Shown here in pieces: positions 22,900-34,139 of a stretch of DNA of 64,000 nucleotides. The position numbers were made by a program, and so were the translations under genes. Source of the DNA: Hsuehochloa calcarea (lineage: Eukaryota > Streptophyta > Magnoliopsida > Poales > Poaceae); NCBI GenBank assembly GCA_036346395.1, contig CM070609.1, positions 42,728,777 to 42,792,776 of the forward strand, written 5' to 3'. The notes under the pieces were generated by a model. The model worked only from the letters and a program-made list of their open reading frames with translations. It had not been told where the DNA came from and ran no database searches. Each line of letters begins with the position of its first letter. Position 1 is the stretch's first letter.

Positions 22900-23580
22900 C
22901 GAACGCACCCTACTCACAGATGGGGCAAAGAATCAAAAGCATGAGGTGGGGCTGTCTTGGCTTGTCCTGGCGTTGATCTCGATGTAGATGTACTGCCAAA
23001 GTTGCTCCTAGTCCTTTGTTGTCTACCCTGCAATTCCTTTTCTGCCAAACAAGCAAGCTGGAACAACCTATTAATATTATTATAGTCTTTGTAATCAACT
23101 ATGTCCTGAATCTCACGCCTTAAACCACCATAAAAATGAGCCATCTTATCCTCCTCATCCTCAACAACATTACAACGTAGCATGCCTATTTGTAGTTCTT
23201 GATAATATTCCTCGATGATTTATTACCATGGTTTGCTACTGTAATTTCTTACGATATCACGCTTATAAGCGGGAGGAACAAATCTAGCACGCATAGCTAC
23301 CTTCAATCTATCCCATGTATCAGGTGTTAAGCCAAAATTAGCCACTTGATTCCACCAAATGATAGCAAAATCTTTAAATTCACTAGTAGCTTTTCTGACT
23401 CTATGCACTTCAGGAACTAGATGGGCATTAATTTTTTGTTTAACTGTCATCTCCCAATCTAGATAAATTTCAAAGATCATAAACACCCACAAAAGATGGT
23501 ATGGTAAATTTAACTTTAGCAAATGGATCATCATTAGCACGAGCATTGTGGTGTTGAAAATTATTACCTCCCATACAAGA
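22900..23580 (-). pseudogene. Gypsy gag core (broken)
   Basis: Read on the minus strand, with frameshifts near 23470 and 23220: a start region (GGNNFQHHNARANDD), then YLDWEM, SEFKDFAIIWWNQ, TWDRLKVAMRARFVPPAY (about 23330-23265). Then RCNVVEDEEDKMAHFYGGL and REIQDIVDYK (about 23170-23095), ending with KELQGRQQRT. This is the Retrotrans_gag-type capsid domain of grass Ty3/Gypsy elements. It is separated from its N-terminal part by the antisense insert at 23585-24622. Confidence 0.8.
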
Positions 23581-23584
23581 CTGG

Positions 23585-24622
23585 TTGCCAGATGTGGGCG
23601 GTGTTGATGACGTACATCTTGGTCAGCAAACACAGCGCCGGTATCACGGCTTCTCCTGATGAGGACATCCCTCCTTCGGATACACGTACTACACAAGACC
23701 TTCCAGATTTGGGTGTTGGACTACAAGGTCCTATGACAAGAGCTAGAGCACGTGACTTAATCTATCGTAAAATCGCTTCTAGGGTCGAGTGTATTATTTG
23801 AGAACTCTATGATGTCGCCTAATGGAGATGATTTACTTGTACTGTAAATCTAGGATTACGACCACTTCAAGAAGGCCTACGACTCAGCTTCAAGAAGGTC
23901 TACGACCACTTCAAGAAGGCCTACGACCGGCTCAAGAAGGTCCACGACCAGCTCAAGAAGGTCCACGACTGGCTCCGCAAGGCCTACGACCACTTCAAGA
24001 AGGCCTACGACCGGATGACTCGCTGGGAGCACTCTACGACTGCAGAGGCGAGCACAAGACTGCTGGACACAATCTATGACCAAAGATAGCATGGACTCCT
24101 CAAGACCACCCTAGGACCACCCTACGACTAGATCTTCGACCGTAAATATGCGACACAAGGTGTCACACACCGCTTTGGAAACTAATAAGACTTTGTAAAC
24201 GTGACGAGATCGAGTCCGTGTTGAGTACGCCTCATCCCACTACCAAGACAACCCTAGGTCGACCTCCACACGCCCCCTATATATATACAAGAGTCGCCGT
24301 AGTTTAGAGGCGGGTTTTTCTTAGATTATTCGCCAATTGCGCTTCGCCGATTATCGGTTTGAGGAACCCCACTTGTAAACTTCATCTATATCCGCAATAC
24401 AATACAGATTGCATCTACCTTGTTCTTGTGAGTTGCTTCGATTGCTTGCGGAACAATAACCTTCGTGGTAAGGTCGATCGCAAGCGTGGTCGATAACGAC
24501 AGCGTAAGTGGGTGTAGCAAATTGCGAGGTGACGATCTGTTGGTCGGAAGCCTCAAAGCGTCAACGTCCTCACGACGAACCAAATCGAACCTATCGGAAG
24601 ATCGGGCCGCCGTGACTCATCA
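23585..24622 (+). mobile_element. Antisense 3' end (pol tail + LTR) of a related Gypsy element
   Basis: In plus orientation, 23592-23801 ends with GPMTRARARDLIY, a typical C-terminus of Gypsy pol, followed by an LTR (about 23837-24622). The LTR has a ctatatatatac TATA box near 24281 and ends CGTGACTCATCA. It is the reverse complement of, and homologous to, the pol tail and LTR at 27960-28872. It lies inside the gag of the minus-strand Gypsy element. Its right edge coincides with the LTR end, so it is a left-truncated insertion or a product of recombination. Confidence 0.65.
23857..24013 (+). repeat. 21 bp minisatellite in the LTR
   Basis: About seven tandem units of CTACGACCACTTCAAGAAGG plus one base, with variants such as CCACGACCAGCTCAAGAAGG. 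The reverse-complement LTR at 28.48-28.61 kb keeps only one or two such units, so the array expanded after the two copies separated. Confidence 0.85.
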
Positions 24623-24853
24623 TCTCCTCTCATTACCATCTCCCTCCTCAAGATCTTGGGCTGCATTCACCATTCTTTCAAGGCGTGTAGTGAGCACTGC
24701 CATACTGTCGTTGATTGAGCGTTGCAATGTGATCGTGGTAGCTTGAAGCTTCCTGTCGATGTCCTCATGATTGGTAGTGTGTTGTTCATCTAAGTGCGTC
24801 ATGAGCTCTCCCTTTACAACACACTCTTTCTCATTAGACGTCTCACCTGTCAT
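24620..24853 (-). pseudogene. Gypsy gag N-terminus (separated piece)
   Basis: A minus-strand ATG at 24853 opens 77 codons beginning MTGETSNEKECVVKGEL, with a heptad-like region (DRKLQATTITLQRSINDSM) and an acidic end DLEEGDGNERR, then stop. I read it as the N-terminal coiled-coil part of the same gag whose core lies at 22900-23580. The plus-strand insert at 23585-24622 lies exactly between the two. Confidence 0.65.
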
Positions 24854-25938
24854 GGTTAGCAGAAAATAAAAGACAACACAAAGGTATTATCTCTATCAAC
24901 TACTAGGTGATGGAAGATGGAAACACACACTCTCAAGTGTCTTACCACACTCTTACAAGTGTTCTTACCAACGCAGCAGGTGGTACAACCGGTGGCTGGT
25001 TCCTAATACCGTGTCGAGAGTGGATATGATTGCAAGAGGGGACCTGTTCTGATCAAGAGTAGGTGGAGCTCGAAAGGCACAATATGTAGCAAGGATTAGC
25101 AAAAACTGTAACCTGATTAGCAAAGTTGAATAAGGGTCCAAAGTACCTGTCACGGTTGCTAGTCTAAAAATTGTCCCTAGCCCTAGCACAACACTGATCG
25201 ATAACAAGGACTAGATACAAAGGATTCAAAGGATGCAAGGCTGGGAGTGGTCGTATACCAACTGGGGGTGGTCGATTTGATTCTTCTTCGCTGGGGGTGG
25301 TCGATTTGCTTCTTCTTCTTCTCTTTTTTTTGACTGCCGAAACCCAACCTAGGGTTCCCTCTCTCTCTTTTTTGACTGTCGAAAACCAACCTAGGGTTCC
25401 TCTTTTTTTTTGCGAATGTGACCTTGACTCAAAACTCTTCAAAAACCCTCTTCTAGGTCTATGGATATATATGACTCACAAACTTTTTTGAAGAAGCTAG
25501 GGGTATATAGGTAATTAAAAGATAATCTCTCTCTCTCTCTGAACTTTGGCTAGCTTTGTTCGGCTATGAAAATTCTTCTTAGATTTTGTGTGGCAGGCAC
25601 GATATGATGAGTGTGTGGGGTGTCCGAGAGCAACAAGAAACAAATAGGGTGGTCGGGGGCATAAACGAGTAGATGGTCGAACCCGACTAGGTGGTCGACT
25701 TCGAGTAGGTCGTCGAATTCGACTAGGTAGTCGAACGTGAGGAGGTGGTCGAAAGGGGGGTTATTCGAGTAGGTGGTGGCGCGACCAGGATGGATGGTGG
25801 CACGACGGTCGATGGTCGATGGTGTTGACTAGAGACCAAGAACACGACTCTAAACCAGCAACATGACTTAGACAAAGGACACTAATTCAACAACGCGAAA
25901 CAAAGAACGAAAATTGCAAAATCACAATGGGAGATAGG
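24854..25938 (-). other. Leader of the minus-strand Gypsy element
   Basis: Noncoding sequence between gag and the priming site. It holds two near-duplicate blocks at about 25262-25400 (gggggtggtcgatttg and ccaacctagggttcc each occur twice). A GTCGA-type minisatellite lies at about 25672-25770 (units like GACTAGGTGGTCGAAC). A CT microsatellite lies at 25530-25543. No gene is supported. Confidence 0.5.
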
Positions 25939-27821
25939 TGTGGATATCGTGAGGATATGTGCATGATCTTAGGATGATGAGTCAATTGGCAATGGCTTTG
26001 TTGGTTTGCAAAATCTCGCTTTGGGTTTGCTCGATCTTTGTCAGTCATCAAGCGGTGAGACCGGCCAGGTCGCCGGTCCGACCGGCCAGTGAAAAGGTCT
26101 GACTGGCAATGCTTTCCGGTCCGACCGCCAAAGTCTGTTGTTGGAATTTGGGGCTAGGCCAAAAATAGGTTGTGTAGGCAAGTGAGGGGAGTCTCCTGGA
26201 TGTGGTCGCACAATTTTTGGAGCTCCTAGTCAAAAATTCTATTCAGTTGAAAATTCTATAAGGTTTCGGTTTTTCGAGCTGAAAGTTTGGCTAAGTCTTT
26301 TCGGGCGGTCCGACCATCGTTATGGAATCGGCCTGACCGCTCGAAATCGGCCTGACCGCCATGTGGGGCTCGATCACGATCACTTGAAGGTGAGCCTTCT
26401 TGGCATTGATGTGTTTTGATTGTGTTTATTGTATGAGCTTCAATGCTTTATTGTTGCATATTGCATTGTGAAACTAACGTGGGTCAAGTTGTGAAGAACT
26501 TGTTCCCGGAGACGATTTGTGTGTCTATTGTCGCAGTGTGGCTTGCGTGTCAACGACGCCAATCGGTGAGGTGGATCGACTACGCTTGGAGAGCCGAGGT
26601 CCGTAACGATCATGGATGCCGGTGGTCGTGTGACTCAAGCATGGTGCAGAATGGGCAAGATGGATCGAACGGGTAGTTCGTTGCAGCTGGTTGGATCAGG
26701 CAGTGCGAAAGTCGGTGCAAGTCTCTAGGAGGTTCCGATGGGATTCGGATAGGAGAGATTTGGGACGTGATGAGAGCCGCTGATCAACCTACACGTGGTG
26801 AAGCAGGCGATTGCTTCAACAGTTATGTGTGAGTGGGTCCCATGTGTGTTCATGGGAGCCCATTAGTGGAAACCCTAGGCCTCTCCTATAAATAGAAAGG
26901 GGGGAGAGGAAAAACTCCTCAAGCACTCTAAGCATTCATTTGGACTCTCCAAGTCTTTTCTAGGGTTAGGGTTTGGAGAAGAGAGGAGAGGAGAGGAAGA
27001 TTGTGTGTGTTCTTTGGTTTGAGCTCTTGTCCTCCTTGAGGGAGTGGCTTTGTAAGCATCTTGTTGGATCAATCAATATTGTGATGCTTGCTTAAGAGAT
27101 TGATTGTCTCTTTGTGTTCTTCTCTCTTTGATGATTTTGGTGCTTCTTTGATTCAAGGGTTTATGCTTGGTCTCTTGACCGATTTTATCTTGCTTTGATG
27201 TGTGGGAATACTCCTAGAATCATCTAGACCATCAACCCCCACAAGCAAGTCTTGAATCAAGATTTTCATTTTTCTAGGGTTTGTGCACTTCTTTGGTAAA
27301 ATCGTCAAAGATCATTTCTGTGAAGTGGATCTGGAGGATCGTCGCTAGAAATAGGTCTCTAATATCCTTAGGGAGGTGTGCTCCAAATTTGGTCAAGTTT
27401 CATTGGTTGAATCAAAAGTTGGACCAAATTTTATTTTAGATTTGGGCTTGGCATTTGCTCGATTAATACGGCCGATCGCTCAGATTTCGCATCACCGTAG
27501 CGCCGGTCAAACCGATTCCCAACGGTCCGACAGGCAGTTAGCCGCCGGTCCGACCGCTAGTCAACCGCCGGTCCGACCGACACTCAACCGCCGGTCTGAC
27601 CTCCAGTACTCAGACCGATCTTCTGAGATCATATCTCCAGTTTGGGTCTTGTGGTAAAGGGGGTTATCGAATTCAGCACAAGGCTTCCACTGTGCATTTA
27701 CTGATCTTCTTAGCTTTCATAGCTAACGGAGAAAAGTTCGTGTTGAATTTGATTAAGACGAAGAATTTGAGAAAGCGCCTATTCACCCCCCCCCCCTCCT
27801 AGTCGCCTTTACGGTCCTACA
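25939..27821 (+). mobile_element. SIRE-C: solo LTR of a SIRE/Maximus-type Copia element
   Basis: 1883 bp starting TGTGGATAT and ending GGTCCTACA, flanked by a perfect 5 bp target duplication ATAGG (25934-25938 and 27822-27826), with no internal element sequence. It matches the reverse complement of the SIRE-B LTR in its first 60 bp (gatcttaggatgatga, caattggcaatggc). It also has a similar array of CGGTCCGACCG-type palindromes (26070-26360 and 27490-27605), a cctataaatag TATA box at about 26886, and the C-tract plus TAGTCGCCTTTACGGTCC end. Solo LTRs arise by recombination between the two LTRs of one element. Confidence 0.9.
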
Positions 27822-27959
27822 ATAGGATAGTGGAAGAACACAACGAACAAAAATATTTTGTAGGGCAATTTTCTGGAGCTTTAGGACAATAGAAAACAAC
27901 TAATCTAATAGGGAAAAAATTATGATTACCTAACGGGCAACTTTTGCTCTGATACCAAC
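27822..27959 (-). promoter_or_regulatory. Gypsy leader start with primer-binding site
   Basis: The plus-strand GCTCTGATACCAA at 27946-27958 is the reverse complement of TTGGTATCAGAGC, the Met-tRNA priming site, one base from the LTR end at 27960. The sequence to 27822 is the first part of the leader, separated from the rest (25938 and leftward) by the SIRE-C solo LTR. Confidence 0.8.
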
Positions 27960-28690
27960 TGATGTGACGGTGGCCCGATCTTCTGAAAGGTACTGATAAG
28001 TCGATTGTGGAGAATTCGACGTTGATGATCCAAAGGCTCCGACCAAAACATATCAAACCCCTCGCAATCACTATACCACTGCTCGATGGTTATCAACCGT
28101 GCCGAACGCGGTTGACCTTGCCAAGAAGGCTATCTCCTACATGCGAATCGAGAACACAAGCAAGAAAGTAGAAGATGCAATCTGATATTGTATCACGAAT
28201 ATAGATGAAGCACACAATGTGGGGTTCCTCAATTGAATGTGCGACGAGACTGCTAAGCAGAATAATCTCAAAGAAAAACCCACGTTAAACTATGACGGCT
28301 ACTGTATATATATAGGGGGATGTGAGGAGGTCGACCTAGGGTTGTGCGGTCGTGGGAAGAGGTGTACACAACCTGGGCTCCGACCTCGACACGCTTACAA
28401 GGCCCTTATTAGGCCAAAACGGTGACGCGGCACCTTATTCATTATTCAGATCACATATCTCTGGTCGATGACCTGGTCGTAGGACTGGACCTGGGTGGTC
28501 TTGAGGAGTCCATGCTATCTCTGGTTGTAGATTGTTCCCAACGAGTCCTGGGCTCGCCGAGTACTGGTGAAACTGGTCGTAGACCTTCTTGAAGTGGTCG
28601 TAGTCCTAGATTCCTAAGTACAAGTAAACCATCTCTGTTAGGCAGTATCATAGAGTTCTCAAATATGGTCGTAGTCCTAGATTCCTAATT
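27960..28690 (-). repeat. LTR of the minus-strand Gypsy element
   Basis: On the plus strand it begins TGATGTGACGG, so on the minus strand it ends CCGTCACATCA next to the priming site. A minus-strand TATA box (ctatatatata) sits near 28306-28318. It is homologous to the plus-strand LTR at 23837-24622. The left edge (element orientation) is approximate because of the 71 bp tandem duplication there. Confidence 0.75.
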
Positions 28691-28736
28691 ACAAGTAAAC
28701 CATCTCTGTTAGGCAGTATCATAGAGTTCTCAAATA
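28595..28736. repeat. 71 bp tandem duplication at the pol/LTR border
   Basis: Units 28595-28665 and 28666-28736 both begin TGGTCGTAGTCCTAGATTCC and end with the same agttctcaaata block. They differ at essentially one base (ctaagta versus ctaatta). This very recent slip duplicates the polypurine-tract/LTR-start area of the minus-strand element. Confidence 0.9.
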
Positions 28737-28872
28737 ATACACTCAGCCCTAGAAATGAATTTACCTGATAAATAAGTTGACGAGCATGTGCCCAAGTAAT
28801 TGGACCTTGCACATCATTCAAAGTAGTAAAAAAAGAGGAGTGTTCATAACAAAGAGAAGTGATGTCCTCATC
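28700..28872 (-). pseudogene. C-terminal tail of a Gypsy pol
   Basis: Minus-strand frame with GDEDITSLCYEHSS, then GPITWAHARQLIYQVNSFLG and a short tail SMILPNRDGLLV. It corresponds to the pol tail of the plus-strand copy near 23690-23801 (GPMTRARARDLIY). The rest of pol is absent: at about 28873 the sequence switches to the Tekay LTR. Confidence 0.7.
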
Positions 28873-31834
28873 ACCCGCCTCCTCTCGCCCTATAAAGCTA
28901 CCCACACGCGCCTCTCTCCTCAACCCAACGCCCCAACTCTCTGCACCCCGATCGCTCCAACACGCTCACAATTCGAGTTTCCTTGCCGTCGGCTGAAACG
29001 TCGATCTTCTCCAATCCCGGTGCCATCGAGCTTCTTCTGGCCGCCCCGACCACACCATCGACTTCACGATGTCAAGGCAATCCTCGTGCGCATCTTCTCC
29101 TGGCCCAACGACTTCTAACGCCTTCACCACCGACAACCAAACTTTGCCGCTGCCTCTCTCCGTCGTCGATGACCTTCCCGCCGTGCCACACCACCGCAAA
29201 GTAGCGCGTTAGGTTCCTGACCTTCTACAGATTCTTTTGTGCTCCTCACTGCCCTCACCGCGCTGCCGTTCGTCGACGAGTTCACCGCCGAGCCGCCACC
29301 GGTATGTTGGCGATGCGGCACTGCCACGTTGTGGCCGTGCAAGCACCACATCAGCGCCTGAGCCAACGTAGCAGCCGCGTGGGCGCCTGTGTGGCAGGAC
29401 GCGCTAGCACCCTCCCCCCACTTTGTATTGTCCTTTGAGCCGAGTCCACCGTGGACTCGTGCCTTCCCATGGACCCAGTCCATGACTGTGGGGCCCACAT
29501 ATCAGTGACTCAAATTCCATACGCTGACGCAATAAATCAAGCTTCCTTTAGAAAAATAATTCAAGAAATTCGGAATTTCTTATTTTAGGATTTAATTTAG
29601 ATTTAAAACTTACAGGAGCTCGTATTTCTTCACACGAACTCTGATTTATGTGAATCAAATTTCTAAATTTGTATAAAATCAACATCTAGCTAACTAAACC
29701 AAAATTATTTCATTTGGAGTTAATATGAATGTTCATTTGAATTTATTTAAATTTGGCCTATTTTCGCGTATAGATTTCGACGACTCCGAAGAGCTTGACC
29801 CTGTTGAAGAAGTAGAATACCAAGAATTTGAGCAAGGCAAGTTACACCATTGATTATTTTGACCTCAAAGATTTCAAATTATTTAATTCTATTTTAAATT
29901 ATTATTGCATGCATAATTTTATATAGTTATTCTAAATTCTTGTTTTAAATGTCTAATTAATCCAATTCCTTTGTATAGCCAAATTTGAATGTTGAATCAT
30001 CCATCCCTTGTCACCTTAGTCAAATAAAAAAATATGCTTAGAAATTGTTTAGACCGCAAATATTTAATTTTGGGAAAATTTTAGACAAAATAGTAAAAAT
30101 TGATTAAAAACCTATGACATTATTTTGTGATGGTGGATCTTTGCAAATACCTTTGAAAAATAAAAATAAAAAATAGATTTAGACTTGGGCAAGTTGGACA
30201 GTTGGTGTGTGTAGGTTCATGCACGGGCTCAATCTAAGTAGGATTGGGGCCTAGGGTTTATTAATAGAAGTCGTCCAAGTCAGTTAAGGACCGGCCTTTG
30301 AGCCGCATCTTGGAAAGCTCCACCGTACTACCACATATTTTGTATGGTTAGAACTAGGCTTATTAACTTGTCATACCTCATTGTTGTATGTGTCATTTTG
30401 TTGTGTGGGTGTTGGTTAAACGTTATTCCCACTTGGCGCAAGAGGGGGCTTCCAGCAGGTGGTTAGCCCAATAGAAGTGAAACCTTAGGGGGCATATTAG
30501 TAGTGAGGTAGAATATTAGAAACACCTTGTGATAATTGCCTAGTCAAACGCCTAAGGAAGCGTGCATTGACCGACATAACAGGCAAATTATCTCATGTGG
30601 GTAAAGTTGTACCCCCTCTGCAGAGTGTAAATTTATTCGAATAGCCGTGTCTACGGTCATGGACATGCTGAGCAAAGCCACTCTAAGTTAGACTTTATTT
30701 TTGGATTTAAAATGATTTTGCATATGATTTTAGGATGGTTAATCCTTGTGGTAAAATTGGGCGGTTAGCCATGTGATAGGAGGATATCCATCACCATGTT
30801 TCATATGGAGGTTATCGACTATAAAATTATCAATTTAAAATCTGATTTTAAGCTATGGATTAAAAATATGCCTTGAAAATTAGTATGATTATTTAAAATT
30901 GAAAATGCTAATTTATGCAGATAAACCCTTACAACCTTCCTTTGTTTACTTATGCATGCATTCTAAATTCTGTATTGGGTGTAATTTGCGAGTACGGCAG
31001 TTGTGCTCATCCTTGCTGAATATATTATTCAGGAGAAGACTATTATCCAAACTGTGAGGATCTAGACGTTTAGGCTACGCCTCCAGACGATTGCATGTGG
31101 CGCATCGTGTGGCCTACTATCTATTTGCTTCCGCTATGTTTTGTTATTTGGCCTCAGGCCCATTTTCTAATGAACTCTATTTCTAATTAATAAAGCGCTT
31201 GATATGATTGTGATAACACTGTTTGTGAGACTATGGCCCTGTTTGGTACGGCTCTGCTCCAATTTTTTACAGCTCCAACTCCAGCTTCACTCTTGGATCC
31301 ACTCCTATGAGAAGTTGGAGTAGTCTACGGAGGTGTTTGGTTAGAAAGTTAACTCCAGCTCCAGGAATGAGAAAGATCTTTGTTAAAAGACTATACTACC
31401 CTTGTTTTATTGGATGGGCGAGGGGGGTTTTATTGGATGGCATTTGGTGGGTAATTTTATCTTAATTTTAGGGTATTTTCAGAATCGGATGATCGCTCCA
31501 TGCGGGAGCAAACCTTCTCGCACTCTAAAAAATACACTACACTGCCCAGATTCTCAAACTCCAAATTCAATTTTTGTTGAGCCGACCGTTTGGCATGGCT
31601 CCACCTACTCCAACTAAGAAGCTGGGAGTTGGAGCCATACCAAACAGGCCCTTAATGCCTGGATTGGAAGTTGGATGATATACATGGTCACAAGAATTAA
31701 ACACAGCAACCTCATAATGGTTCTTTCACTATTTAATAAATCTTTATTTTCATATTCTTATTGTTTTCTCTAACGCCGGATATATTTTATTAATTTGTTA
31801 CTTCGCGTCAATGTCAAGATTCTAACATATATTT
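28873..31834 (+). mobile_element. Tekay-type LTR, 5'-truncated (contains a MITE)
   Basis: From the core promoter (ccctataaagc, about 28889) rightward, this matches the Tekay-1 3' LTR (47255-47712). Shared landmarks are the CACAATTCGAGTTTCC leader, TCGATCTTCTCCAATCCC, gaagtgaaacctta and the gtgtaaatttattcgaatag block (about 30626), with roughly ten percent divergence. It retains about 1 kb that Tekay-1's LTR lost (29.2-30.4 kb). The part upstream of the promoter is missing. The right end is uncertain because of the MITE and the exon-like frame at 31838. It may be the remains of Tekay-1's own 5' LTR or a separate element. Confidence 0.65.
31235..31651. mobile_element. MITE with GGCCCTGTTTGGTA inverted termini
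   Basis: The left end GGCCCTGTTTGGTA and the right end TACCAAACAGGCCC (inverse GGGCCTGTTTGGTA) form terminal inverted repeats with one mismatch. Inside, subterminal stretches are also inverted (ctccaactcc near 31283 against gggagttggag near 31624). At 417 bp and without coding sequence it is a miniature transposon of the PIF/Tourist or a related superfamily. The flanks (TAT and TTA) give no clean target duplication. Confidence 0.75.
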
Positions 31835-31837
31835 CAG

Positions 31838-31923
31838 ATCTTTTCTCGCCTCATCGCGACACCAAGACGCTACAAGACGCCTACTAGTACCCTAAAAGAA
31901 GCCGCTTCTTCTCCGCTTAGATA
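31838..31923 (+). other. Exon-like open frame, left part (interrupted by Copia-2)
   Basis: An acceptor-like ctaacatatatttcag ends at 31837. From ATC at 31838 the frame is open to the Copia-2 insertion. With one copy of the AGATA target duplication removed, it continues in frame at 39009 to a stop at 39112, about 63 codons in all. The peptide has a basic start (TPRRYK) and no recognised domain. It may be a host gene exon, a gag relic of another element, or chance. Confidence 0.3.
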
Positions 31924-32200
31924 TGTTAAGAAATCGCCCGTGACTCGAGAGTCTCGGCCAAGACGGGCCCAGACCCCGAGAGTCCCGCCCAGCTTGAACT
32001 CCTCATCCCGTAGTCTATAAATAGAGGGTCACCCCTCTCATTGTAACCCCGATTGTTCCAAGGAATAAAGCGCACTCAAGTCCCGCATATCTCTCGTGTT
32101 CATTCTATTGTTGTGTTCTTGTGTTCTTCATCGTTCTTACGATTCGATCATTGTATACGAGGTACCCGTCGACCGACTCGCCAATGACTGCTACTCAACA
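31924..32200 (+). repeat. Copia-2 5' LTR
   Basis: TGTTAAG...CTCAACA, 277 bp, with the TATA box ctataaatag at 32015-32024 and AATAAAG near 32064. The ends form the inverted pair TGTTAAG/CTCAACA. The degraded priming site CGTTATCGGCCACG follows. Confidence 0.9.
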
Positions 32201-32559
32201 CGTTATCGGCCACGATCGACTCTCCTCGCATCGAAAGGTAACCGTCGAGAACGACACTCGTAGATTGAATCGTATTTTCTAGATTGCTTTCAATTCCGCA
32301 AATTTGCTTTCTAGATTATTTTTCTACTTGCAAATCGTTCTAATCTACCGCGAAATGACTTGAAGTCGCCGACACAATGTCGATCGGTAGATTACATGAA
32401 AGATCTGATGTCGATTGTACCGTAGATTGAAATTGCAAATTCACCGCGAACCGACTCAAGTCGCCAATCGCACGAAAATTACATGGCATCAACACTGCCA
32501 TCGCATGAACACTACTCGTTATATGAACAAGACACAAAGAATTTTTTTCTTTCCCACGC

Positions 32560-33500
32560 ATGGCGCCAAAGTTCGGTCGATCGCGTAGCGCCGCCCGCCA
32601 CGACGCTAAGCATGAAGAAGATCGAGCTCGAGCCGCTGCGTGCTAGCTATGAAGCAAAGATCGGCCGCCCCGCCACCACCGCCATTCACCCGGCTTGCGG
32701 CCGCCGCAGACGGCCATGGCGCCGCTTCGCGACGCCTCGTCACCCCGGCTTGCAGCCGATGACGCCGCCTACGGCCGCTACTACCCATCACATCACAGAA
32801 AAGTGGGAGGGAGAGAAGACGCGCCGCCGCGGCCGCCGGCTGAACTGCTGCGCGCCACGAGCCGAGGGGAGAGAAGTGCCGCCACCGCCCCGGTTACCCT
32901 CCATCGCCGGCCGCCTCCCGTAGACGACACGCTGCCTGGCGCCGCCACACGGCCGCAAGGCGCAAGCCCCGCCGCTCGGCCGCCTCCGCTTGAAGCCGCC
33001 GCCACCCTTACGCCGCCGGCCGCCGCGGCTTGAAGCCGCCGCCACAAGACGGCTTGAAGCCGCCGCCGCTTCGCCGCCGGCACCGCCTCAAGCGCCGCCA
33101 CTCGGCCGCCACCGACTGCCGCCTCGCGTCCGTAGCGCAGCCGCCTCGCCGCCACAAGATCGCATGGAGCGGCCAGCAGCGCGCCAAGACGGCCGCGCCA
33201 CCGCTTCGCGACGGTGGCTCCGCCCAAGGTCGGCCGCCTCCTCGCGCCACAGCCTCGCGCGAAGGCCACAGACGGCCGCAGCTTACCGCCGGACTCGCGC
33301 CGCCTCGCGACGAAGCGCCGCCCCATCGCTTTCAGACGCTCTGCAGCTGGCCACCCTCCGCAAGCACGCCGGCACTCCACCTCGCTACGCCAGACGCCGA
33401 ACCGGAATCGCCGCCTGTCACGCCCCCTGTCATCGCTCGAACGCGCTCTATCTTGGGAGTTGCCACATCTGGATACTGGGGTAGGGAAACCTACCCCGCG
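32560..33500 (+). other. GC-rich leader of Copia-2 with small tandem repeats
   Basis: About 900 bp of very GC-rich sequence between priming site and gag. Repeated GCTTGAAGCCGCCGCC boxes (at least four between 32985 and 33070) and CCGCCAC-type units are visible. Frames of 80-283 codons are open on both strands but encode only Arg/Pro/Ala-rich low complexity. It matches the position of the GC-rich leader in Copia-1 and is read as noncoding. Confidence 0.6.
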
Positions 33501-34139
33501 CCTTTTGTTATGACGATCAGGCCAAGCAGGCCGGCCCATGAAGGTCGGCCCGCTTGTCCCGGTCGGATGAAATTGGAAAAAAAAAATGAAAAAAAATCCC
33601 GTTTTTGCAAAAGGGCCGAGAAGGTTTGCTTGGGTCACTACCATTTAACCTACTAAAAGAAAATAAAAAAAAGGAAAAAAGGGAATTTTGTAGAAAACCC
33701 CTCGTAAATTCTGCAAATTACGATAAGTTTTCGGAAATAAGGATTTCTTGCAGAAAACCCCTCGTAATTTCCGAAAATTACGCATACAACTTCTCAAAAC
33801 TGAATTTTTCGCTTTTTTTGCCCCTAAAAATTGCAGAATTCACCGAAACTTCGTATTCCAGCAGAAAAGAGCTTCGGGAATTAAAATTTTGAATCATTTT
33901 TTTTTTGCATTTGAAGCATATTTTACCTTGTTATTATTAATTCTATGCAATTTATTTATCAGATTTATCGCTTTTGATTATTTGTGATTATTAATATTGC
34001 TTTTAATCATGAAAATAGCAAGAAATCATAAAATGCATGAAAAATATTTAAAACACGAACCGGGAGTTCAAGAGCATTATGAGAATCTTGCAACCTTTTA
34101 TGTAAATTACCAAAGAAGAACCCTATGAACTTTTTACAT

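Larger units (their letters stand above)
21752..28872 (-). mobile_element. Minus-strand Ty3/Gypsy element, truncated and twice interrupted
   Basis: On the minus strand, in element order: LTR (27960-about 28690), TGGTATCAGAGC priming site (27946-27958), leader (27945-27822 and 25938-24854), gag N-terminus (24853-24620), gag core (about 23580-22900), CCHC and protease region (to about 21775). Homology ends just before reverse transcriptase, where the Tekay-type LTR/minisatellite begins. Two later insertions split it: an antisense 3' end (23585-24622) and a solo SIRE LTR (25939-27821). To the right of the LTR, another pol C-terminus in the same direction (28700-28872) suggests two tandem copies once shared this LTR. 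Confidence 0.75.

Noticed and set aside
32793..33644. Longest minus-strand frame (283 codons) in the Copia-2 leader
   Set aside because: Several overlapping frames are open on both strands here because of GC-rich repeats; the translation is biased and the location is a retrotransposon leader.
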